From assembly GCA_904378045.1 (NCBI GenBank), contig CAJFHC010000004.1, forward strand, positions 1 through 60,535: 60,535 nucleotides of DNA, given 5' to 3'. Positions within the stretch are counted from its first letter, which is position 1. Each line of letters opens with the position of its first letter. The DNA comes from Candidatus Metalachnospira gallinarum (GTDB lineage Bacteria; Bacillota; Clostridia; Lachnospirales; Anaerotignaceae). Positions 53,826-60,535 of this stretch are shown piece after piece. The translations under genes were made by a program, and so were the position numbers. The notes below the pieces were generated by a model that did not search any database, was not told the DNA's origin, and was given only the letters and a program-made list of their open reading frames with translations.

Positions 53826-55467
53826 TTGAGAGTTCGTCTATTACTCCCCAGATGTTCAGCTCTCCGCCGTCATCGGGTATAAGTCCAAGTCTCCATACGG
53901 AGATCCCGTCTATGCCGAACATTTTGGCAAGCTCAATTTTATCCTCAATGCTTTGGGTGTTCTCATACCATACCGTCTCCGTTTCCGTTCCGACGCTGTA
54001 TGTAAGCGAAGGATTCCTGTATCTTTCTGAGTATTGCGTCTCCGCTCCGGAGCTTATCATATCCGATATGTCGTCATAGCTGTATGTGCTGCCGATTTCA
54101 TTTATGATAACGCCGTTTTCCGTTGTCCAGCCGATATTCGACATACTCAGACCAAGAACTATTTTGTCCTTGTCAGTCCCGCTGTCTATGACTGTTTTAA
54201 GCGCGTAGTAAACCTCATTAAATGGAGTTACCGGCGTTATCGTGAAACCGCTCTCCATTTCTTCCGCCGTCATGCTGCTGGCGTTATAGTTATAGGCCAT
54301 AACAATCATCCTGTCGCATACCTGCCCTATGGCCGTAAAATCGTATCCGTCAAAATAGGCTCCGTCACTTATGGCCGGCTGCACCGCCACATAAAGACTC
54401 TTTCCAATGGCGTCGAGCTCATAACTAAGCTCGTCAAGGAAGGCCGTAAATCCTTCTCTCATCTCGCCGCCCCTGAGATTCTCAAAATCTATCGTAACCC
54501 CATCGTATGGATTATATCCAAGCTGTCTGTAATCCACCGTCAGCTCGTCTATTATTGCCTCAACGGCGTCTTTTCTGTTATCCTCGTTCAAAAGTATTTC
54601 TTCGGCATCATCGGATTCGGAGGCCGACATATATACGTTAAGATTCATTAAAACGCCGTTGTCCCTGAGATACTCGACTATATCGGTATATCCTTCCGGG
54701 ACTCTCCATTCGTTATCGTTTCCGGCTGTCGTATTAACGACAACTCCTTCCTCATTTGAATATTCCATTCTGCTCCATCCGAAGGATACAGCGTCCATAT
54801 CGGCGGCCAAGTCTCTCTGACTATAGGACGAGAAAGCATAAAAGCCATGTATGAAATCGAGGAAAGAATTATATTTGTCATAGCAGCGTATCATCATGGA
54901 CGCGGCGTCCTCTCTGAGGGCGGTGCCGTCCGGGTCGAACACTCCGCCGCCTCTTCCGCTTATAATGCCGAACTCATACGCCAGCCTTATATAACCCTTG
55001 TTTTCATAAACATCGCTGAACGGAGTCGACTCGTTCTGAAGCTCAGCGGCAAGCGAATCAAAGCCAAGCGCCTTTACGAGCATAACGGCCATTTCTTCCC
55101 TTGTTATATTTTCCTCCGGTCTGAAATATCCGCTTTCCGTGTCAAGGGCTCCGTTTGCCTGAGCCGTCATAACAGCCCCGCAGTACCAGCTGTCCGCCGC
55201 CACGTCTTCAAATCCTTCTCCGGCGGCCTCCTGCCAGCCAAACATTCTCACAAGCATGGACACAAACTCCGATCTTTTTATATTTCTTCCCAGACCAAAG
55301 GTTCCGTCGCCCATACCACTCATAAATCCTATTTCTCCCGCTCTTTCTATCTCCGTTGCAGCCCAGTGGCCGGCGGGCACGTCCGTATAGCTTTCCGCTA
55401 ATGCCGGAACCTGCATTGAAAAAGCGATCGCGGCCGCAAGAAGCGCCGCAGCTTTTTTTCTTATCAT
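53821..55467 (-). CDS. Secreted SLH-domain protein with GH18-type glycosidase domain
   Basis: A 548-residue exported protein: signal peptide (1-24, ending ALAES), three SLH domains (about 26-80, 85-140, 148-198) that anchor to cell-wall polymer, then a glycoside hydrolase 18-like barrel. The catalytic motif reads DGVTIDFE (322-329): the acid Glu329 and Asp327 are present, the middle Asp of DxxDxDxE is Thr. YaaH/SleL-type members act on N-acetylglucosamine bonds in peptidoglycan. Two bases after the lipoprotein gene, so likely in the BlaI-BlaR1 operon. Confidence 0.88.
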   Translation of the reverse strand: MIRKKAAALLAAAIAFSMQVPALAESYTDVPAGHWAATEIERAGEIGFMSGMGDGTFGLGRNIKRSEFVSMLVRMFGWQEAAGEGFEDVAADSWYCGAVMTAQANGALDTESGYFRPEENITREEMAVMLVKALGFDSLAAELQNESTPFSDVYENKGYIRLAYEFGIISGRGGGVFDPDGTALREDAASMMIRCYDKYNSFLDFIHGFYAFSSYSQRDLAADMDAVSFGWSRMEYSNEEGVVVNTTAGNDNEWRVPEGYTDIVEYLRDNGVLMNLNVYMSASESDDAEEILLNEDNRKDAVEAIIDELTVDYRQLGYNPYDGVTIDFENLRGGEMREGFTAFLDELSYELDAIGKSLYVAVQPAISDGAYFDGYDFTAIGQVCDRMIVMAYNYNASSMTAEEMESGFTITPVTPFNEVYYALKTVIDSGTDKDKIVLGLSMSNIGWTTENGVIINEIGSTYSYDDISDMISSGAETQYSERYRNPSLTYSVGTETETVWYENTQSIEDKIELAKMFGIDGISVWRLGLIPDDGGELNIWGVIDELSN

Positions 55468-55469
55468 TT

Positions 55470-56291
55470 TTATTCACTCCTGTTCATTATATATTTTTCT
55501 CCGTCAAAGCTGAAAATAAATGTATTTTCGCCATGGCTCAATATGATATCCCCGCTGTTCTGATCAACGGAAACTCCAAGCCTTTGTATGTCGCCAACGG
55601 CCGTGCCGTCCTCATATCCGCTCTCAAACAGCACTCCGCCGCCGAACTTTTCTGTTTTTATCCCTTCCGGTGAATATTCGCCGAATATTTCGGCCGTCTC
55701 GATTTCCCCGTTTACGATGGTATACGCCTCAAGTATGGCTCCCTCCGGATAGGATGTGGCATATCTGGAAACAACGACCGCCGTCGGCAAGCCGTTATCG
55801 TTAAAAAGCAGCAGGTCAACGGGAAATTCGTAACCGCCGTCGCATACGGTCATAAAATATTTTTCCACGCCGTTTGTCATTTGAAGAAAAACATATTTGT
55901 TGGCCACGCTGGCGTCGGTAACGGCCATATTTATTATATCAGGCCCGAAATATACTACCCTTGCCGTCCACCCGCCGTTTGTCCTCTCTATAAGCTCATT
56001 ATCGTTTATACCAGTGGCTTTTGAAAGCTCCTCATATTTTACGGAAAATCCCTCGTCCGATGACATAAATCTTTTAAGCTCGGAAATATAGTCGGAATCT
56101 CTCAAATCGTCCTCCATGTTTTTATCATTTGGCATATTCCCACGGAAATTTTCCCACTTGTCCGAAAGACTTTCGGGTTCGGATGTTTCCGCGGCTGTTT
56201 CAGCCGTCTCTTCGTCTTTTTTGTCAGCCGCCGAGCATCCGCATAAAAAGCAGAGCGCCGTCAGCGCCAAAACTATTCTTTTATATTTCAT
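55470..56291 (-). CDS. Uncharacterised lipoprotein in the bla operon
   Basis: A 273-residue protein with a short signal and lipobox LCGC (Cys19), an acidic Glu/Thr linker (about 22-42), a helical part (RDSDYISELKRFMSSDEGF) and a beta-rich C-terminal domain (VVSRYATSYPEGAILEAYTI; GENTFIFSFDGEKYIM). No known family recognised. Its start overlaps the blaR1 stop by 11 bases and it leads directly into the SLH/GH18 gene, suggesting a role in cell-wall response. Confidence 0.75.
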   Translation of the reverse strand: MKYKRIVLALTALCFLCGCSAADKKDEETAETAAETSEPESLSDKWENFRGNMPNDKNMEDDLRDSDYISELKRFMSSDEGFSVKYEELSKATGINDNELIERTNGGWTARVVYFGPDIINMAVTDASVANKYVFLQMTNGVEKYFMTVCDGGYEFPVDLLLFNDNGLPTAVVVSRYATSYPEGAILEAYTIVNGEIETAEIFGEYSPEGIKTEKFGGGVLFESGYEDGTAVGDIQRLGVSVDQNSGDIILSHGENTFIFSFDGEKYIMNRSE

Positions 56292-57969
56292 CGGCTATCA
56301 ATCCTTTGTCTTTCAATATATCCATGGCGGCGTTCGCGGCGTCGGCTCCCGCGGCGTCCCTGATATTCAGAGCGAAGAACCATACGTTTCCTTCTCCCTC
56401 GACAAATCCAACGAACCACCCGTTCACGTTTCTTCCGTTTACCATTCCGCTTCCCGTTTTTCCGTAAAATCCGTCCGACAGCCTTATGGCATCCTTTACC
56501 GCCTCTATATTTTCGCTGTCAAAGCCATGTTCGTTGAAATAAAGCTCCTTCAGGGCGTCAACCTGTTCCTTAGGCGATATTTTCAACGAACCCTCCATCC
56601 AGAAGTTCTCCCCGTTTGTTTTTTCGTTTCCATAGTCAAAGGCGCTGAAAACGGCTTTAAGGCTTTCCATGTCTTCCTCATTCAGGCGGTCAAAATACCA
56701 GTTGACCGAATTTTTCATAGCCGTTTCAAGGTCCTGGTCCCTGTTCCATTCGTCAAAGAAGTTTTCCTCTCCGTCCCAAGCCATATAGCTGTCCGTTGGA
56801 CTTATTGTTCCGCTTTCAAGGGCGGCAAGGGCGCTGAAAATCTTATATGTGGAATCCGGAGACACTCTTTCTCCGCTCAGCTTCTCGTTATATATTGTAT
56901 AGACGTCTTCCGCCGAATCGTAAAGCACAAAGCTGCCCTCATGCCCGTCAAAGTATTCCGACATATCCGCCGCTATATAATTTTCTTCCGTTCCGCTGTC
57001 CTTCGGTTCCACGGCGTTTACCGACACGGCCGGAAGCGAAGCCGCTATAAGGGCAAACGACAGCGCGAATACGGCCGCTCCCCTTATCCTTTGAGCCGCC
57101 GACGCCCTTTTGAACGATGCCGCGGCTTTTACTCTTTTTATCATTCTTCTTTTTCCGCTTCCCATGTCCGCGGCAAAGGCAGAGCCTCTCTTTCCGGCAA
57201 AGCATATTATCGTCCGTCCGTAGCCTATGCCGTCTCCGGTATGCTCCATCACCGCATCGTCGCAGGCTTCCTCCATATCGGCTTTGAACAATGAGAACGC
57301 CAGCCATACCGCGGGATTGAACCAGTAAACGGCTTTAAAAACGCAGACAGCGTAATTTACCGCCAAATCTCCCCTTTTATAGTGGGTCAGCTCATGGAGA
57401 AAAATATTTCTAAGATCGTTTTTGGATGTATTTCCGTCAGGGATCAACACCGTTGTTCCGAAAAGCCCAAACACCATGGGCGAGGCGCACCTGCCCTTTA
57501 AAAGTCCTATATTGCCTGAAATATCAAGTTCCTTTTTACATTTCTCAAATATCCTTACGGTGGCTTCTCCCGGTTTATCCGCAGTTTTATATACCCTTCT
57601 GAGCCTTGCAAAGGACATCAGGAAGAAAACAGCCATCAGCGCCGCTCCGGCGGCCCAAAGCGCAATAAGTATCCTCGCGTCAAAAACTTCCGTCCTGCTT
57701 ATGGCAAGATCCGCGATATATCCTCCGTCAGTCAGGGCATACGGAGCCGCGGGTGACGTCTCAATGGTTTTTGCCGTAAGCTCGGTAAAATATTCTCTTT
57801 CCGCTCCCGCGCATGGCAGTACGGGAAGGAGCAGTATAAAAAAGTTAAGATAACCAAGTCTGTATCTCCATGCCGCCGGCATTATACTCCTCAGCGCTGT
57901 TTTAACGGTCAAAAGAGCGAGAAGCAAAGCTGTGACGGCCAGCAGGCTGAAAAAAATCTCTCCTCTCAT
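56281..57969 (-). CDS. blaR1: BlaR1/MecR1-type beta-lactam sensor
   Basis: Membrane receptor that detects beta-lactams and triggers removal of BlaI. The 562-residue product has N-terminal membrane segments (about 5-25, 42-55, 100-120), an M56 zinc protease with HELTH (192-196) and a downstream EE pair (DMEEACDDAV), a further membrane segment (about 297-317) and an outer penicillin-binding sensor domain with STYK (Ser373-Lys376), SVN (421-423) and KTGSG. All acylation motifs are intact. Overlaps blaI by four bases. Confidence 0.93.
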   Translation of the reverse strand: MRGEIFFSLLAVTALLLALLTVKTALRSIMPAAWRYRLGYLNFFILLLPVLPCAGAEREYFTELTAKTIETSPAAPYALTDGGYIADLAISRTEVFDARILIALWAAGAALMAVFFLMSFARLRRVYKTADKPGEATVRIFEKCKKELDISGNIGLLKGRCASPMVFGLFGTTVLIPDGNTSKNDLRNIFLHELTHYKRGDLAVNYAVCVFKAVYWFNPAVWLAFSLFKADMEEACDDAVMEHTGDGIGYGRTIICFAGKRGSAFAADMGSGKRRMIKRVKAAASFKRASAAQRIRGAAVFALSFALIAASLPAVSVNAVEPKDSGTEENYIAADMSEYFDGHEGSFVLYDSAEDVYTIYNEKLSGERVSPDSTYKIFSALAALESGTISPTDSYMAWDGEENFFDEWNRDQDLETAMKNSVNWYFDRLNEEDMESLKAVFSAFDYGNEKTNGENFWMEGSLKISPKEQVDALKELYFNEHGFDSENIEAVKDAIRLSDGFYGKTGSGMVNGRNVNGWFVGFVEGEGNVWFFALNIRDAAGADAANAAMDILKDKGLIADEI

Positions 57970-58349
57970 TTTTCCTCTCCCTTCGCTCCTTTCTCAAGTA
58001 TCCTTGTAAGTTCGTCAATATCGTCGGGGCTAAGCTTATCACCGTCGATAAAGTTAAGCACCATGGAATTCAGCGCTCCGTTATAAAATTTCTTTAAAAA
58101 TGACGAGCTTTCCTCCCTTCTGTATTCCTCCTCGTCTATAAGCGGCGAGTAAACAAATACTCTTCCTCTTTTTTCATATCCGAGAGCTCCTTTCTTCACA
58201 AGTCTTGCAAGAAGCGTCTGCACCGTCTTTGGGCTCCAGTTTCCTCCCTCAAACAGCTCGACGACTTCGTTGGTGCTTATGGGCGCGTTTTTCCATACAG
58301 CCTTCATTATCTCATATTCGGCTTCCGATATTTTAGGCATATCATTCAT
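57966..58349 (-). CDS. blaI: BlaI/MecI/CopY-family repressor
   Basis: A 127-residue winged-helix repressor (ISEAEYEIMKAVWKNAPIST; WSPKTVQTLLARLVKKGALG) with a C-terminal dimer region. Asn99-Phe100 (SMVLNFI) matches the Asn-Phe bond at which BlaI and MecI are cut when the receptor senses a beta-lactam. Operator-like TGTAATA boxes lie in its own promoter and in the divergent PBP promoter. First gene of blaI-blaR1-lipoprotein-SLH/GH18. Confidence 0.92.
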   Translation of the reverse strand: MNDMPKISEAEYEIMKAVWKNAPISTNEVVELFEGGNWSPKTVQTLLARLVKKGALGYEKRGRVFVYSPLIDEEEYRREESSSFLKKFYNGALNSMVLNFIDGDKLSPDDIDELTRILEKGAKGEEK

Positions 58350-58360
58350 ACTTTCATCTC

Positions 58361-58376
58361 CTACGCTTGTAATAAT
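58361..58376. promoter_or_regulatory. BlaI box C at the blaI start site
   Basis: CTACGCTTGTAATAAT contains a TAC-N3-TGTAATA arrangement similar to BlaI/MecI operators and covers the predicted blaI transcription start. Confidence 0.5.
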
Positions 58377-58380
58377 TAAT

Positions 58381-58408
58381 ATTATAATTCTCTTTTTCTG
58401 TTTGTCAA
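58381..58408 (-). promoter_or_regulatory. blaI operon promoter
   Basis: On the minus strand TTGACA (58403-58408) and TATAAT (58381-58386) are 16 bases apart, directed to blaI. Confidence 0.8.
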
Positions 58409-58424
58409 ATGAAAAATTTAACTG

Positions 58425-58452
58425 TTGACAATAAATCTTACTTGTGTAATAT
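58425..58452 (+). promoter_or_regulatory. Promoter of the divergent PBP gene
   Basis: TTGACA (58425-58430) and TAATAT (58447-58452) are 16 bases apart. BlaI box B (58438-58451) sits between and over the -10 hexamer. Confidence 0.8.
58438..58451. promoter_or_regulatory. BlaI box B within the PBP promoter
   Basis: TTAC-TTGT-GTAA-TA, an inverted TTAC/GTAA repeat placed so that a bound repressor would block the PBP promoter. Confidence 0.55.
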
Positions 58453-58458
58453 TTAAAA

Positions 58459-58474
58459 TACTACAGCTGTAATA
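58459..58474. promoter_or_regulatory. BlaI box A downstream of the PBP promoter
   Basis: TACTACAGCTGTAATA is very close to the TACTACA-N2-TGTAGTA operator of BlaI/MecI. It overlaps the predicted PBP transcript start region, 20 bases before the ATG. Confidence 0.75.
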
Positions 58475-58494
58475 ATTAAAATAGGAGTGATACT

Positions 58495-60400
58495 ATGAAT
58501 AAAAAACTTAGTCTTGTGGGCTGTGTCTTTACAATTCTGCTTATATTGCTTGTTTTAAGGATAATATGGCTGAAAACCGTCCATGGGGAAGAATACACGG
58601 CATCCGCCCTGTCCCAGAATATGATAGATAAAACCGTTCCTTCCGTCAGAGGGAGCATATACGATTCAAACGGAAATGTCCTTGCCGCGAGCGTTCCCGT
58701 TTACGACGTCATACTTGAGCCCATAATACTTGTCGAAGCGGATGAAACTACGGACGGCAAAGCATCGGAAAACACCGTCGGCGTTTTGAGCGAGATACTT
58801 GAAATTCAAAAAAGCGAGCTTAACTCTTATCTTGAAAAAAACAGCGACGGAAGTCTTAAATACGATACTTACTATCTTCCGGTTGCAAATACAGGATGCA
58901 TCCCTTACGGGAGTTTGGCTGGAACAAAAGGAGGATCGTGTTTATCCCTTCGGCGTCTCAGCCTGTCATGTGGTCGGCTTTAAACGTGGCATGAACAGCT
59001 TTGGGCTGGAAAATTCCTATGATTCCTTTCTCTCCGGCAGAGACGGACGAATGGTCAGGCAGTATGACGGCGGCACCGCCGAAACAAAATATTATCCGCC
59101 CCAAAACGGCTGCTCCGTCATATCGACCATAGATATGAATATCCAGCGGTTCGCCGAGGAAGGCGTGGCCGAGGCAATGGCGGAATTTCCCTCCGAGACC
59201 GCGGCCGTTCTTGTAATGGATCCCTGCAGTGGGGCTCTGCTCGCCTGCGCCGCATCCAACGTATTCGACCCCAACGAGCCTTCCATACCTGTCGGTTATG
59301 ACTCAAACGAATTTGATTCTCTGGACGGCGAAGATCAGTCTAAAATACTCAACGGCCTTTGGAACAATTACAATATATCAAGCACTTTCGAGCCGGGCTC
59401 CATATTCAAGCCCCTGCTTGTCTGCGGCGCCCTTGACGAGGGACTTGTGACCGAGGAAAGCGTATTTGACTGCCCCGGATACAGGGACATAGCCGACAGA
59501 CGAATACACTGCATAAGGCGCTCCGGACATGGGACGCTGAGTCTTGAGGAGTCCATCGCCTACTCCTGCAACTGCGCTATGATGGATATAGCCGGAGCGG
59601 AAGGCGCGGAGCTTTTTTATAAATATCAGAGGGATTTCGGCTTCGGGTATAAAACCGGCGTCGATCTCCCGTTTGAAAGCGGCGCTTCTACCCTTTTGTA
59701 TTCCGCCGACAGGCTCGGGCCGGTTGAGCTTGCCACAAGTTCCATCGGCCAGTCTTTCAACTGCACCCCCATTCAGGCGCTCACCGCTTTCTCGTCCATC
59801 GCCAACGGAGGGCAAATAATGCGGCCATACTGTGTCGATTCAGTCATTGACGGCGACGGATTGACGGTATTCAAAAACGAGCCCGAATCCATAAGAACGG
59901 TCATGTCAGAGGATACCTGCGCCATTATGAACGATTATCTTCTGTCCGTTGTGGAGTACGGCACGGGAAAGAAAGCCGCTGTCGCCGGATATGAGATAGC
60001 CGGAAAGTCCGGAACCGGAGAGCAGGGCGACAGGGCTCAGGACGAATACACCATCACGTTTATCGGGTATTTCCCCGCGGACGATCCCAAAGCGGCTATG
60101 CTCGTTGTCATAGACAAACCGGAGGAATACGCGGACGGAGTTACTACCGCCGCCCCGGTATTCGGAAGAACGGCTGAAAAAATACTCGAATATATGGGAG
60201 CGGAGCCAGAAACGGATGATTCTCCAACGGCAGTCATGCCCGATTTGACAAATTTTTCGCCGGAAGACGCTGTAAAGGAGCTTGAGGTTTTCTCCATAGG
60301 GGCTAAAGTCATTGGCGAAGGCTCGAAGGTGACGAGCCAGTTTCCCGCGGCCGGTGAGGAAATCGCTGAGGGTTCTTCCGTGCTGCTGTACTTAAAATAA
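58495..60400 (+). pseudogene. Class B penicillin-binding protein with PASTA domain, frameshifted
   Basis: Transpeptidase that cross-links peptidoglycan (FtsI/SpoVD type). Frame 1 (58495 to about 58890) gives the membrane anchor and the start of the dimerisation domain (RGSIYDSNGNVLAAS). Frame 2 (from about 58890 to 60400) resumes with DASLTGVWLEQKEDRVYPFG and holds all catalytic motifs: EPGSIFK (SxxK), YSCN (SxN), GKSGTGEQ (KTG-like), then a C-terminal PASTA-like domain. The join needs a +1 shift, and the usual stretch between YYLPVAN and GVWLE is short, so a small deletion is likely. Could also be a sequencing error or programmed shift. Divergent from blaI. Confidence 0.85.
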
Positions 60401-60411
60401 GCATAAAAACA

Positions 60412-60437
60412 GGGTATACCGTTGTTTCGGTATACCC
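60412..60437 (-). terminator. Hairpin after the PBP gene
   Basis: GGGTATACCG (60412-60421) pairs with CGGTATACCC (60428-60437). On the minus strand it is followed by TGTTTTTAT, so it fits a terminator for a minus-strand gene right of the window; on the plus strand no T-run follows. Confidence 0.6.
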
Positions 60438-60489
60438 TCAGCGTGTCGAAAAAGTCCTTTGGGACTTTTTCGAGTTTAAATTAAGGCAA
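60438..60489 (+). repeat. 52-bp hairpin repeat, copy 2
   Basis: Same element as at 53730: TCAGCGTGT start, CGAAAAAGTC/GACTTTTTCG stem with a different six-base loop, and the identical 18-base right flank. Another GC hairpin (GCCCTGA/TCAGGGC at 60512-60531) follows, as a GGGCG/CGCCC hairpin follows copy 1. Bases 60490-60535 hold nothing else. Confidence 0.85.
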
Positions 60490-60535
60490 TAAATCCCTAT
60501 TTCTGCGGAAAGCCCTGAACTTTGTCAGGGCGCAG

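Noticed and set aside
56116..57294. Open frame of 392 codons opposite blaR1
   Set aside because: Antisense shadow of a well-supported gene; no recognisable protein features.
1..60535. CRISPR arrays, insertion sequences, tRNA and rRNA genes
   Set aside because: No regularly spaced direct repeats, transposase-like frames, cloverleaf candidates or rRNA stretches were seen. A weak tRNA could be missed without a scan.

Overview
The window (60.5 kb, moderate GC) looks like a chromosomal segment of an anaerobic Gram-positive Bacillota, most likely class Clostridia near Lachnospirales. The grounds are the single long S10-spc-alpha ribosomal superoperon, a zinc-type S14, a KOW-domain RNA-binding gene between map and infA, strong AAGGAGG ribosome-binding sites, an L17 with a lysine/glutamate-rich insertion, rubrerythrin, a Re-citrate-synthase-like gene, SLH-domain surface proteins and a BlaI/BlaR1 pair. 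Species cannot be named from the sequence alone. Most genes are on the minus strand, so transcription runs from high to low coordinates.

Layout. (1) 1-1113: rplM-rpsI with its own promoter and terminator. (2) 1130-4547: ecfA1-ecfA2-ecfT-truA, an energy-coupling module for vitamin or metal uptake plus a tRNA pseudouridine synthase. (3) 4561-20883: the ribosomal superoperon rpsJ to rplQ, with secY, adk, map, infA, rpoA, a strong leading promoter and an internal promoter before rpsM. (4) 21139-22982: three accessory genes (crotonase, a PNPOx-fold flavoprotein and an HxlR regulator) lying between tuf and rpsJ, which are neighbours in many relatives. (5) 23023-35914: tuf, fusA, rpsG, rpsL, rpoC, rpoB; the usual rplKAJL block is not upstream of rpoB. 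(6) 36033-38339: a class II aldolase, a fumarylacetoacetase-fold hydrolase and rubrerythrin. (7) 38398-45917: a seven-gene operon encoding a NifH-like ATPase, two NifD/NifK-like subunits, two paralogous binding lipoproteins, an FecCD-type permease and its ATPase. (8) 45993-47183: rpsF-ssb-rpsR. (9) 47202-51734: folA, wecB, then isocitrate dehydrogenase and a Re-citrate-synthase-like gene. (10) 51800-53820: small uncharacterised genes and a single-PAS-domain protein. (11) 53821-60489: blaI-blaR1-lipoprotein-SLH/GH18 divergent from a class B penicillin-binding protein that is broken by a frameshift.

The most interesting system is region 7. The NifH-like protein keeps the P-loop and both cluster cysteines. 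The NifD-like subunit lacks the residues that hold FeMo-cofactor, and no nifB/E/N is present, so this should be an uncharacterised nitrogenase-superfamily reductase rather than a nitrogenase. Its co-transcription with an importer of the siderophore/heme/cobalamin class suggests that the imported compound is its substrate, cofactor source or metal source. The promoter region carries three copies of a TTAG-N6-CTAA operator, one of them inside a perfect 38-bp palindrome. A second notable system is the BlaI regulon in region 11, where the sensor and repressor are joined to a cell-wall glycosidase-like protein and face a damaged PBP gene across a shared operator region. A 52-bp hairpin repeat occurs twice, downstream of the PAS gene and of the PBP gene.
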